Below, piece after piece: positions 37,088 to 45,635 of a stretch of DNA of 64,000 nt. Each line of letters opens with the position of its first letter. Position 1 is the stretch's first letter. The DNA is from Thioalkalivibrio paradoxus (lineage in GTDB: Bacteria > Pseudomonadota > Gammaproteobacteria > Ectothiorhodospirales > Ectothiorhodospiraceae), in assembly GCA_011390565.1 (NCBI GenBank), contig JAABSC010000008.1, positions 1-64,000 on the forward strand. Direction: 5' to 3'. The notes beneath the pieces are model-generated. The model ran no database searches, was not told the origin of the DNA, and was given only the letters and a program-made list of their open reading frames with translations. The position numbers and the translations under genes were made by a program.

Positions 37088-39156
37088 GCATGCCCGGCAT
37101 ACGGGCCTATGGACGGGTGGCCGTGGCGAGTCTGCTGGTCGGGCTCGTCCTCAGCGCTGAAGCGCTCGGGGAACCCAGGCTCGAGGTGGCGCTGGAGATC
37201 GGACAGGCGCTGCATGCGTCGGTCCAGGCCGAGAATTTTCAGGCCGGGCTGGTCTGGACGGGTGTTGAGCCGCAGCTGCGTCTGTCGGCCGACGCGCTGA
37301 CGCTTCCGGAACCCGTGGGGCGGGTGGAAGCCGTTCGCGTCGTATGTCCCGGTGTGGCGCTTTCCAGTCGCCGCATCGGCTGCACGAACGCCCGCGTCGA
37401 GGCGCGTCTTCGCGGGACCTCCGTGCAACTTTCGCCGCTGGCATTCACATGGCACCGCGAGACGGGCGATATCGATTTTTCCGGCTCGTGGCAGCGACTG
37501 TTCGCTGCCGAGGGACACTTTACCGGCACGGCGGGGAGTGCCGGGGTTCAGGTCGATTTCGAACTGTCTGAGATGGATCTGCGGTCTGTGGTCGATTCGG
37601 CGTGGTGGCCGGCAGATACGCTCCCGGTGACCTTCGGCGGGGGCCGGGTGACGATCTCCGGACATTTCGATTCCCGGGGCGCGGATCCCGCACTCCAGTT
37701 GGACTTCAGGGGTTCGGGTATCGACTTCAGCGATCCCGATGGCCTTCGGGCCGGCGAGGACATTGCGTTCGCCGGCCGTTTGAACCGGACCGGGGGCGGG
37801 TGGGGAATTCAGCTCGGGTTTAGCGGGGGTGCGGTATTCATTGATCCCTGGTTTCTGGATTTCGGTGAGGTGGGTCCCGTGGAACTGAGCGCAGCCAACC
37901 TGCACGTCCCCGAATCGAGTGATCACCGTTGGCGGATCGGGGAGCTGGAACTGACGCTGGGGGAGGCGGGTCGTCTCGAGGGCACGGGCCTGGCAGGCAT
38001 CGCGGCCAGCGTCGAGGAAGGTGCGGTGCGGCTTGTGGCGAGTCGGATGGATGTCGTCGGCGAATGGCTGCTGAGCCCGTTTCTGGCCGGTACCGCGTTG
38101 GGTGCCGCGCAGTTCGGCGGTGCCTTTGACGGTGCGCTGCACTTTGGCCGGGGGCGCTTGCGTGAGGTGGTGCTCTCGGCCGATGAACTGGACATCGTGG
38201 ACGCAGCCGGCCGCTTCGCACTGGAGGGGATGAACGGTAGCGCCGAGTGGAAAGAGGAGGGTCCTGCACGGCCTTCGGTGGTCGGGGTACGGGACGGTCG
38301 CGTGTTCGGAATGCCCCTGGGACCGTTCGCCGCGTATTTCCGTTTGCTCCCCCGCGGTTTCCAGCTGCTCGAGGCACTCGAAATTCCCCTGTTGGATGGT
38401 GCCTTGCGCGCCGATACCCTGCGGATCAGCGCGGGTCCGGACGGTCCCAGCGTCGACTTCGATGGGGGGATCCGGGCGCTGAGCCTCGAACAGCTGTCGG
38501 AGGCTCTGGACTGGCCTCCCTTCACGGGCACGGTGTCCGGGGTGATTCCGCGGGTACGGTATGACCGTGGGGCGCTGGCCGTGGATGGCCGGCTGCTGGT
38601 TCGCGTTTTCGACGGCGAACTGGTACTGCGCGATGTCGAGATTCGGGACCTCTTTGGTCCCATTCCGGTGCTGGAGATGGCGGCCGAAATCCACCGCATC
38701 GATCTCGATCCACTGACGCGTGCGTTCGACGTCGGGCGCATCGAGGGGCGCCTTTCGGGAACCCTCGATGACCTCGTGCTCGTGGATTGGGCGCCCCGCC
38801 GGATGCACCTGCAGTTGGCGACCCCGGAAAAGGATCCCGGGCGCAGGCGCATCAGCCAGAGGGCGGTGGACGACCTTACCGAGATCGGGGGCGGGTTGCA
38901 GGCCGCGCTGTCGGCGCCTTTTCTGCGGCTCTTCGAGGATTTTCCCTATCGCCGGTTGGGCATCGGTTGCGAGTTGGAGGGCGACCGATGCCTGATGTCC
39001 GGCGTTGCCGATCGCGCCGATGGATCGTTCGTTCTGGTCGAGGGTCGGGGCATCCCGCACCTGCAGGTGATTGGCCATACCCGCGAGGTCGACTGGCCGG
39101 TGCTGATCCAGCGGTTGCAGGCAGTTCGAGAGGAACAGGATCCTGCTGTACAGTAG
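37084..39156 (+). CDS. ydbH: YdbH-type AsmA-like intermembrane protein
   Basis: 690 residues: a single N-terminal hydrophobic segment (about 10-28) and then a long, almost purely beta region rich in DxxG and FxG patterns (LRVFDGELVLRDVEI near the end), as in the YdbH/'dicarboxylate transport' family. In E. coli YdbH, with the lipoprotein YnbE and the chaperone YdbL, forms one of three redundant AsmA-like bridges moving phospholipid to the outer membrane. The downstream gene is YdbL-like, which supports the assignment. It is coupled to the YdcF gene by an ATGA overlap. Confidence 0.8.
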   Translation: MSMPGIRAYGRVAVASLLVGLVLSAEALGEPRLEVALEIGQALHASVQAENFQAGLVWTGVEPQLRLSADALTLPEPVGRVEAVRVVCPGVALSSRRIGCTNARVEARLRGTSVQLSPLAFTWHRETGDIDFSGSWQRLFAAEGHFTGTAGSAGVQVDFELSEMDLRSVVDSAWWPADTLPVTFGGGRVTISGHFDSRGADPALQLDFRGSGIDFSDPDGLRAGEDIAFAGRLNRTGGGWGIQLGFSGGAVFIDPWFLDFGEVGPVELSAANLHVPESSDHRWRIGELELTLGEAGRLEGTGLAGIAASVEEGAVRLVASRMDVVGEWLLSPFLAGTALGAAQFGGAFDGALHFGRGRLREVVLSADELDIVDAAGRFALEGMNGSAEWKEEGPARPSVVGVRDGRVFGMPLGPFAAYFRLLPRGFQLLEALEIPLLDGALRADTLRISAGPDGPSVDFDGGIRALSLEQLSEALDWPPFTGTVSGVIPRVRYDRGALAVDGRLLVRVFDGELVLRDVEIRDLFGPIPVLEMAAEIHRIDLDPLTRAFDVGRIEGRLSGTLDDLVLVDWAPRRMHLQLATPEKDPGRRRISQRAVDDLTEIGGGLQAALSAPFLRLFEDFPYRRLGIGCELEGDRCLMSGVADRADGSFVLVEGRGIPHLQVIGHTREVDWPVLIQRLQAVREEQDPAVQ

Positions 39157-39204
39157 CCATGGAGTAGGGATGAACGCAGACGAAACCTGGAGAGGAGCGG
39201 AGTC

Positions 39205-39819
39205 ATGAATGCTACGAGGCGCTTTGCAGCGGTTATGCTGATGGCACTGTTCACCAGTGCCTGCGTGACCATCAACATCTACTTCCCGGCTGCGGCTGCG
39301 GAGGAGGCCGCCCGCATGATCGTGCGGGATGTGCTCGAACAACAGGGAGAACCCACGGTCGAGCCGGAATCCGTGCCCGAACCCAGCAGCCTTCGTGAGG
39401 GCGGGCAAGCTGCAGGCTGGCTGGCCTGGACGCTCGATCGCCTGGTGGCGCCGGCGGCGGCGCAAGAGCCGAATCTGCAGGTCGATACCCCGGCGACCTC
39501 ACGACTGCGGGCGTCGATGCGCAAGCGGATCTCGGAGTTGGCGCCCCACCTGCGCAGCGGCGCCATCGGTTTCGGCAATGATGGATTCGTGGCGATCCGG
39601 GATCTCTCGCTGGTGCCGCTGCGTGAACGTTCGGGGGTTCAGCGCCTGGTCAACGAGGAGAATGCCGACCGTACCGCGTTGTATCGCGAGATCGCGCGCG
39701 CCAACGATCGGCCCGACTGGGAAGGGCAGATCCGTGAGACGTTCGCGCGGGTCTGGGTGGAGGAGGCGCCGTCCGGTTTCTGGTATCAGGACAGTCGCGG
39801 TGCCTGGCAGCAGAAATGA
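39205..39819 (+). CDS. ydbL: Lipidated DUF1318 protein (YnbE + YdbL-like)
   Basis: 204 residues. A lipoprotein signal ends at TSAC with C20 as lipid site, followed at once by VTINIYFPAAAAEEAA. The C-terminal ~60 residues (VNEENADRTALYREIARAND, then APSGFWYQDSRGAWQQK) match the DUF1318/YdbL family. E. coli splits these properties over two genes: YnbE (small lipoprotein with a TIN motif) and YdbL (soluble periplasmic). Here both ends are in one protein beside ydbH, and no separate ynbE is present. It overlaps yihY by ATGA. Confidence 0.8.
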   Translation: MNATRRFAAVMLMALFTSACVTINIYFPAAAAEEAARMIVRDVLEQQGEPTVEPESVPEPSSLREGGQAAGWLAWTLDRLVAPAAAQEPNLQVDTPATSRLRASMRKRISELAPHLRSGAIGFGNDGFVAIRDLSLVPLRERSGVQRLVNEENADRTALYREIARANDRPDWEGQIRETFARVWVEEAPSGFWYQDSRGAWQQK

Positions 39820-41180
39820 ACGAAGGTGAGCGCCAGGATCGCGGCTTGGCGTACTGGCGCGACCGAGCCGACCATCTGCTCAATCGCGCGGATCTCGCGA
39901 CGTTGCCGCGCTGGCAGGCCCTGGTGTTCGGCATCCTGCGCGGATTCGGCGGTATTCTCCGGGAGGCCACTGAAGGACAGTTGACGCTCCGGGCGATGAG
40001 CCTCGTCTACACCACGCTGCTTTCGGTGGTACCGCTGCTGGCTCTGTCCTTTTCCGTCCTGAAGGCCTTCGGCGCCCACAATGCGGTCGAACCGTTCCTG
40101 CTCAATCTGCTGGAGCCGCTGGGTGAGCAGGGGAACGAAATCGTCGAGAACGTGCTGGGCTTCGTCGACAACATGCGTGTCGGTGTGCTCGGCTTCGTCG
40201 GCCTGATCTTCCTTGTCTACACCGTGATCGCGCTGGTTCAGAAAATCGAGCAGGCATTCAACGGCATCTGGCATATCGAGGGCACGCGCAGTCTGGGGCA
40301 GCGCTTCAGCAACTATCTGTCGGTGATCATGGTCGGGCCGTTGCTGGTGGTGTCGGCGCTGGGTGTCATCGCGACCGTGATGTCGTCGACGCTGATGCAA
40401 CGCATCACCTCGGTTGAGCCCTTGGGCACCCTGTTCGAGGCGGCCTCCAGCCTGCTTCCATTCGGGTTCATCGTGGCCGCGTTCACGTTCATCTACATGT
40501 TCGTGCCGAATACGCGGGTGCGCCTGCTGCCGGCGCTCACCGGCGCGGTACTCGCGGGGTTTCTCTGGCAGGGCGTGGGCTGGGGGTTTGCCGCGATCGT
40601 CGCGGGCTCGACACGTTTCGACGCCATCTATTCCGGCTTCGCGATCGTGATCATGCTGCTGATCTGGATCTACCTGGCCTGGCTGATTCTGCTGGTCGGT
40701 TCCAATATCGCGTTCTATATCCAGAACCCCGAGTACATCCGGGTGCGGGGAGGGTCGGTACGTGTCTCCAGCGGCATGCGTGAACGTCTGGGGCTGCACC
40801 TGATGACACAGGTCGCACGCCGCTTCGTGGCCGGGACTCCACCCCCCGGACTCGACGAGATCGCACACGATTTGCGGGTGCCCAGCCGCGCGATTGCGGG
40901 TCCAGCGGCGGCGCTCGAGGCAGGGGGGCTTCTGGTGCGCACGTCCGAGGATGAAGACCGCTACGTACCGGGGCGCGATCTCGCCACGATTGAGGTGGAC
41001 GAGATCTTCCAGGCGCTTCGAGAGGGCGAGGACGATTCGCTGTACCGCCACGTCGGTGGACTGCCCGCAGTGGAGACGCTCATGTCCCGGGTCGAGCGTT
41101 CGCGTGCGGATACGCTTGATGCGTTGACGCTGCGCGATCTGCTGACCGGTGACTCCCCCGAAGCCGCCGTTGCGGAATGA
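39816..41180 (+). CDS. YihY/BrkB family membrane protein
   Basis: 454 residues. Six predicted helices (about 55-290) with SLVYTTLLSVVPLLAL at the start of the core are typical of the YihY family, once mis-called ribonuclease BN. Residues about 310-430 form a winged-helix-like soluble tail (RRFVAGTPPPGLDEIAHDLRVPSRAI) found in the longer family members. Function is unknown; transport has been suggested. It is coupled to the ydbL-like gene. Confidence 0.85.
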   Translation: MNEGERQDRGLAYWRDRADHLLNRADLATLPRWQALVFGILRGFGGILREATEGQLTLRAMSLVYTTLLSVVPLLALSFSVLKAFGAHNAVEPFLLNLLEPLGEQGNEIVENVLGFVDNMRVGVLGFVGLIFLVYTVIALVQKIEQAFNGIWHIEGTRSLGQRFSNYLSVIMVGPLLVVSALGVIATVMSSTLMQRITSVEPLGTLFEAASSLLPFGFIVAAFTFIYMFVPNTRVRLLPALTGAVLAGFLWQGVGWGFAAIVAGSTRFDAIYSGFAIVIMLLIWIYLAWLILLVGSNIAFYIQNPEYIRVRGGSVRVSSGMRERLGLHLMTQVARRFVAGTPPPGLDEIAHDLRVPSRAIAGPAAALEAGGLLVRTSEDEDRYVPGRDLATIEVDEIFQALREGEDDSLYRHVGGLPAVETLMSRVERSRADTLDALTLRDLLTGDSPEAAVAE

Positions 41181-41221
41181 GCCTGCGAGGCTGAACTGGC
41201 ACCGCGCTTCCGGGGATGCGC

Positions 41222-41428
41222 CTATTTCCGGGACTGAAACAGAAAGTACAAACCTGCGGCAATGAACACGCCGCCGATCACCAGCGCCGCGCCGCCGCCG
41301 ATGCTCTGACCTTCGCTGACGGTCAGACGGCTGAGAAAAATCTCACCGCTGTGAATCGCATAGGCGCCGATCCCGATCAGCACCAGCCCCACGATCACGA
41401 GCCCTTCGTCGATGCGTCGCCGGCTCAT
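41222..41428 (-). CDS. Small two-helix membrane protein
   Basis: 68 residues: MSRRRIDEG, then hydrophobic helix 1 (VIVGLVLIGIGAYAI), a polar turn, and helix 2 (GGGAALVIGGVFIAAGLYFLF). Arg residues at the N-terminus predict an N-in, C-in hairpin. A GGAGG-type site (AGGAGGTCCGGA) lies before the ATG. It precedes no obvious partner; function unknown. The open frame extends further upstream but without coding character. Confidence 0.6.
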   Translation of the reverse strand: MSRRRIDEGLVIVGLVLIGIGAYAIHSGEIFLSRLTVSEGQSIGGGAALVIGGVFIAAGLYFLFQSRK

Positions 41429-41510
41429 TCCGGACCTCCTGGGATCATGCGGGGTTCTCGCGTGGTGGGCACGGCATCGGCGAGGGCGACCCGGGTGGAT
41501 GGAAAGACGG

Positions 41511-42689
41511 TCAGCGTCGGTACAGGTAGTCACGCGTGACCGGTACCAGGCCATGTTTGCGCGCCATCTGCAGGTGAAAGACGACCTGGTCCCAATGGCG
41601 GAAGGTTCCCTCGCACGACGCCAGATAGAACTCCCACATGCGGCAGAAGCGTTCGTCGAAGCGCTCTGCAACCTCTGCGCGGACTCCCTGGAATCGACGA
41701 TACCACTCGGCCAGCGTATCGGCGTAATGCAGGCGCCAGACCTCGACATCCGTGATCATCAGTTCGGAGGGTTCGATCGCTGCGCTGACTTCGGAAAGGG
41801 CCGGTGTGTAGCCTCCGGGAAAGATGTAGCGGCGCAGCCATGCGTTGGTGGTGGCTGGCGGATTGGTTCTGCCGATGGTGTGCAGCAGCATGACGCCATC
41901 GCTGTGCAGCAGCTCCACGGACTTTTGGAAGAAGGCCCGGTAATAGGGCTGGCCGACGTGCTCGAACATGCCCACGCTGACGACCCGGTCGTAGAGATCC
42001 CCGTGCTCGCGATAGTCGCGCAGGTGGAATCGCACCCGGTCCGAGAGACCGCGGCGTTCGCATTCCGCACGCGCAACCCGCAACTGTTCCTGGGACAGGG
42101 TAAGGCCGTCGACGGTGACGCCATGTGTCTCGGCCAGGTACATCGCCAGCCCGCCCCAGCCGCAGCCGATGTCCAGAACCCGCATGCCTGGCTCCAGGCA
42201 GAGCTTGCGCGCGATCATCCCGCACTTCGCCTGCTGCGCTTCCTCCAGGCTCATGTCGGGCCGTTCGAAGTACGCGCAGGAGTAGAACATGCCCTGGTCG
42301 AGGAACCTGCGGAACAGCCACTCGTCCAGATCGTAGTGGTGGGACACGTTGCGGTAGGAACGCCGGACACGATTGCTTTGCTGGATCACTTTCTGAAGGA
42401 AACGCATGGGGCTGCGGCCACGCTGGCCGAGCAATCCGGCGAAGTTGTCCATGGTGACGGCGAGCAACGCCCGCAGGCCCTCGGCGCCAGGTGTCCATCG
42501 GCCCTCCATGTAGGTCTGGCCGAACTCGAATCCCGGGTCGTAGGCGATGCGGCGCAACGCCTCGGTGTCGTGGAAGTGGATGCTCGCGCGTGGTTGCCCG
42601 GTGCCGAAACACCGCGCGCTGCCGTCCGGAAGGTGGACCTCCAGCGTACCTTTCCGAACGTGCTGCTCCAGAAGTCCGAACAGGGTCAT
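41511..42689 (-). CDS. cfa: Cyclopropane-fatty-acyl-phospholipid synthase family protein
   Basis: 392 residues. An N-terminal lipid-binding domain and a SAM-binding catalytic domain with VLDIGCGWGGLAMYLAE, SHHYDLDEWLFRRFLD and MFEHVGQPYYRAFFQ are present. It would methylenate double bonds of membrane phospholipids, protecting against acid or oxidative stress. Other family members make related modified lipids, so the exact product is not certain. It lies 114 nt after the methyltransferase at 42804 on the same strand. Confidence 0.88.
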   Translation of the reverse strand: MTLFGLLEQHVRKGTLEVHLPDGSARCFGTGQPRASIHFHDTEALRRIAYDPGFEFGQTYMEGRWTPGAEGLRALLAVTMDNFAGLLGQRGRSPMRFLQKVIQQSNRVRRSYRNVSHHYDLDEWLFRRFLDQGMFYSCAYFERPDMSLEEAQQAKCGMIARKLCLEPGMRVLDIGCGWGGLAMYLAETHGVTVDGLTLSQEQLRVARAECERRGLSDRVRFHLRDYREHGDLYDRVVSVGMFEHVGQPYYRAFFQKSVELLHSDGVMLLHTIGRTNPPATTNAWLRRYIFPGGYTPALSEVSAAIEPSELMITDVEVWRLHYADTLAEWYRRFQGVRAEVAERFDERFCRMWEFYLASCEGTFRHWDQVVFHLQMARKHGLVPVTRDYLYRR

Positions 42690-42803
42690 GACACGCCGTC
42701 CGTGGAAACCGATACTCAGGCTTCAGTATTCCGAAACCCGCGGCGCTTTTCAAAGGGCGTTGCACGGGAGGAGCAACGCACGGCAACCGGATTCCGCTGA
42801 CGG

Positions 42804-44354
42804 TCAGGGTTTTTCGAGCAAGCCGTGCCGATCCAGCAGCGCGAGCAGTTGCTCCAGCAGGGTCTCGATCCGGCGCCGCTGTCGCTGGGGATGTCCGGTT
42901 CCCAGTGCCCGCGCAAGTGTCGGCTCTCTGGCGGCGGCGGTTTCGATGTTCCGGGCAATGGCGGCGGGGCTCTGGTGGCCGTCGAGCAGGCTCACCATGC
43001 GAAGCGAGAGTACATCCAGCATCAGGGTCTGGTGCCGTGGCGTGGGCAGCAGAGACTCTCCATGCCTGGCAAGCACACGGGCCAGACCGGAGGCGGCGGG
43101 CCCTTCACCCGCGGGTCGCGCGGCCGGCCCCGGTACTTCCCGCGAACAGAGGGTCGGCTGCAACCCACCGGAGACGAACAGCGCAAACAATTCTTCCTTG
43201 AGTCGACCGATGCCTGCACGTTCCAGCGGTTCGGCAATGCCGCCAAGCCGCGCGGCCTTCGAAAGCAGGTCCTCGAGCGTTCCCGCGGCCGGGAAGATTT
43301 CGGCCAGGGCGGCCAGGAATCCCCGGGCCAGCGGCATCGTCACGTGGAACGTCTGTCCCTGAGCATTGCGAAAGGAATTCGGCTGTTCGGAATCGGGCAG
43401 CAGGTTCGCGTACAGGGGAAGCGCAAACAGGGCGTCGAGGTCGATTTCGCGGGTCAGGCGGTCGTCGGCCCGGCAGAGCAGGGTCTGCCGGAATGGACGA
43501 AGGCGCAGAAAGTCCGCGTACTGCTCCTCGTTCAGCAGGTCGTTGAAGCGCGCGAGAGCCGATTCAGCGTCGGGACCCAGGGTCGACGTGAACAACGTAT
43601 GCAACTGGCTTTCCGCGAGGTACTGGAGACCGTGACGCCCGGCGCGGGCGGCGAAATCGCTGAACAACAGGGGTTCGTTCCGCTCTTCCAGGTACTCGTG
43701 GTAAAGGTAACTGTCCCGGGCATTGCGCAGGTACCGCAGTTCACCCTGAAGCCAGTCGTGACCCGGTGGTGCATGCTCCAGCGGGGTCGCCAGGAACGCC
43801 AGCAGCTCGCGCGCGGCGGTCAGCCGCTGCCGTGCGGACGGAAAATCCCGGACGTGGTGCAGCAGCATATCCCGAAGCATCGCCCGTTGCCGGCTACCCG
43901 GCAGGGTGTTGTAACTGATGTAGGCGATTCCGCCGGGTGCGAGCCGCGCACCGCAGAGTGCGAGGATGTGGTTCTGCACGGCCTCGGGAACCCATGAGAA
44001 CACTCCGTGCGCCACGATGTAATCGAACGGTTCCCCATCAAGCGGCAGATCCAGGATGTCCTGATGCCGGATCTCGATATTGGCGAGCCCCAGGTCCCGG
44101 ATCCGCTGCGTGCCTTGCTCGGCCTGGAGCCATGACAGCTCGACGCCCAGGCAACGGGTTTCGGGGAGGTGCCACGCCATCGGGATCAGATTGCCGCCGG
44201 CGGCACACCCGAGTTCGAGAATGCGGGCCTGCGCGGGAGACGGGGGCTGGAGGCCGAACAGCCGCCCGATGACGGCGAGGCGGTCGGGATGCGTCTCCGC
44301 GATCGGGAAGCTTTCGTAGGGAATGTCGTCGTAGCCGGCGAGGGTATCGGTCAT
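42804..44354 (-). CDS. Methyltransferase with regulatory (PKMT-type) domain
   Basis: 516 residues. The N-terminal Rossmann methyltransferase has ILELGCAAGGNLIPMAW (SAM loop) and FDYIVAHGVFSWVP; a middle 'methyltransferase regulatory' domain and a winged-helix-like C-terminal region follow. This architecture is that of the rickettsial protein-lysine methyltransferases PKMT1/2, which modify outer-membrane protein OmpB. The substrate here is unknown. It lies downstream of the torF porin gene on the same strand, but a terminator separates them. The start is uncertain: ATG at 44354, or GTG at 44372. Confidence 0.75.
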   Translation of the reverse strand: MTDTLAGYDDIPYESFPIAETHPDRLAVIGRLFGLQPPSPAQARILELGCAAGGNLIPMAWHLPETRCLGVELSWLQAEQGTQRIRDLGLANIEIRHQDILDLPLDGEPFDYIVAHGVFSWVPEAVQNHILALCGARLAPGGIAYISYNTLPGSRQRAMLRDMLLHHVRDFPSARQRLTAARELLAFLATPLEHAPPGHDWLQGELRYLRNARDSYLYHEYLEERNEPLLFSDFAARAGRHGLQYLAESQLHTLFTSTLGPDAESALARFNDLLNEEQYADFLRLRPFRQTLLCRADDRLTREIDLDALFALPLYANLLPDSEQPNSFRNAQGQTFHVTMPLARGFLAALAEIFPAAGTLEDLLSKAARLGGIAEPLERAGIGRLKEELFALFVSGGLQPTLCSREVPGPAARPAGEGPAASGLARVLARHGESLLPTPRHQTLMLDVLSLRMVSLLDGHQSPAAIARNIETAAAREPTLARALGTGHPQRQRRRIETLLEQLLALLDRHGLLEKP

Positions 44355-44493
44355 GGTCCAGGGATCGATCACGGTAAACCCGCAGTCTCTCCGAAAGCGT
44401 CGCGGGTCACAAACGACTTGTGCGGTCCTGGTGCTCCGGCCGGGGTGCCGGAATCAACCATCGTCGTCCTGCGCGACCCCCGGCGATGCAGAG

Positions 44494-44576
44494 GCGAGCC
44501 TGCGGAAGACCACCGAAACACACGGAGAGGAGGGGGGGCCTGCGTTTTCCGTAAAGTCCGTATTTTTCCGTGGCTG
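44494..44576. repeat. ACACGGAA inverted-repeat element, copy 4 (degenerate)
   Basis: GCGAGCCTGCGGAAGACCAC and AACACACGGAGAGG on the left, TTTTCCGTAAAGTCCG and TTTTTCCGTGGCTGCG on the right. The arms have drifted but the order and spacing match the other copies. Confidence 0.6.
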
Positions 44577-44587
44577 CGTTCTCAAAG

Positions 44588-44613
44588 CAAAAAGGGCGGC
44601 CCGAAGGCCGCCC
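44588..44613 (-). terminator. Rho-independent terminator of torF
   Basis: GGGCGGCC, CGAA, GGCCGCCC forms an 8-bp stem. The A-run at 44589-44593 is a T-run on the minus-strand transcript. It lies 25 nt after the torF stop. Confidence 0.88.
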
Positions 44614-44638
44614 CTGTCAGCAAGGCACCAATCCCGAA

Positions 44639-45301
44639 TCAGAAGGCGATGCTGTACCCGACCACGAACAGCGGATCGAGACTGCTCTCGTCGGTCTGCG
44701 CGTAGGTGAGGGAGATGTCACCAAGGTCGGTCGACTTCGTCAGGCCGAGGCTCCAGAAGGTCCAGGTGGTGCTGTCGGGCTCGAGGTCGACGTAGCCGAT
44801 CTCACCGTCCAGGCTGACGCTGGGCATGATTTCATAGCCGCCGCCGAACTTGTACACCATGCTGCCTTCGAAGTCGGCGTCATCCGCGTTCAGCGCGTAC
44901 TGGACGGTCGCGTACACCGGGCCGTAGCTGACGGTACCGATCAGGTCGCCGTAATCGAAGTCGTCGAGCGCGGGGTAGTAGTAGTAAACGTAGCCGAGGT
45001 CGAAACCCAGACCGCCGGCTTCGAACGCGTAACCGCCGTACAGGTCGACTTCCTGGCCCTGGCCGTCGCCGAGGGTGGACACCCAGGTGCCCAGGTAGAC
45101 GCCGGAGTCATGACCCCAGTCGACGCCGCCCTGCACAACGGCGTTGTTGTCGGAAGCCGTGGTGCCCCAGAGGATGTAGTCGCTGAAGATGCCGGCGTTG
45201 AATTCGAGTTCGGCCTGCGCGGTGCTGAAGCCGGCGGTGCCGAGCATCAGGGCGCCGGTTACGGCGGAGCTGACGAGAGTCTTTTTCAGGTTGGAACGCA
45301 T
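44639..45301 (-). CDS. torF: TorF family putative porin
   Basis: 220 residues with a signal peptide ending at STAQA. The mature protein begins ELEFNAGIFSDYILWGTTAS and has alternating beta-strand patterns with acidic, aromatic-rich strands and a C-terminal aromatic residue (VVGYSIAF), the hallmark of outer-membrane barrels. It belongs to the TorF/TIGR02001 family; the transported solute is not known. It is a single-gene unit with a sigma-54-type promoter and a strong terminator. GGAG is well placed before the ATG. Confidence 0.85.
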   Translation of the reverse strand: MRSNLKKTLVSSAVTGALMLGTAGFSTAQAELEFNAGIFSDYILWGTTASDNNAVVQGGVDWGHDSGVYLGTWVSTLGDGQGQEVDLYGGYAFEAGGLGFDLGYVYYYYPALDDFDYGDLIGTVSYGPVYATVQYALNADDADFEGSMVYKFGGGYEIMPSVSLDGEIGYVDLEPDSTTWTFWSLGLTKSTDLGDISLTYAQTDESSLDPLFVVGYSIAF

Positions 45302-45635
45302 GATGTTTCTCCTTTCTCTGTGTGTTTGTGATCGGCACTCAATCACTGCAGAGACCGTTAGCACTGATCGTGCCAATCTCGAAATGCGAGGCCTGTGTTG
45401 CATTTTCGTGAATACCTGTTGTGTTTCTGTCAGTGCTCGCACCCCGAGGGCGCCTCGCGCCAGTGCAGCCTGCGTTATTTTGGTGCACCGATACGGGCCA
45501 AGGCTCGATGCCGGCCCCGGCCCCGGACAGGCGTCTGGACTATGATCAGGGGAGAAGACTTGCGGCCAGAGAGAACCCGTAGATGCCCAGATCGGAGATG
45601 GCCTCGGTTGCCCTGATGCTCGACAGGGCGGCGCG
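45302..45635. other. Intergenic control region upstream of torF
   Basis: A 334-nt gap between divergent torF and the ATP-cone nuclease gene. It contains the sigma-54-type promoter at 45360-45375 and about 200 nt upstream of it, enough for enhancer and IHF sites. A GTGCTCGCAC half-palindrome at 45433-45442 is a possible activator site but is not diagnostic. No small gene is seen. Confidence 0.55.
45360..45375 (-). promoter_or_regulatory. Sigma-54 (-24/-12) promoter of torF
   Basis: The minus strand reads TGGCACGATCAGTGCT. This matches the RpoN consensus TGGCAC-N5-TTGCW with one deviation, and GG and GC are at the obligatory 10-nt spacing. Transcription would start near 45349, giving a ~48-nt leader. 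Confidence 0.65.

Noticed and set aside
36916..39465. Open frame of 849 codons on the minus strand
   Set aside because: It is antisense to ydbH and the following lipoprotein gene. High GC leaves long mirror frames open. Its protein is rich in Arg, His, Pro and Gln with no domain, whereas the plus strand codes for a recognised family.
39816..41180. Ribonuclease BN
   Set aside because: Old name for the YihY family; RNase BN/Z activity belongs to an unrelated MBL-fold enzyme. This is a membrane protein.
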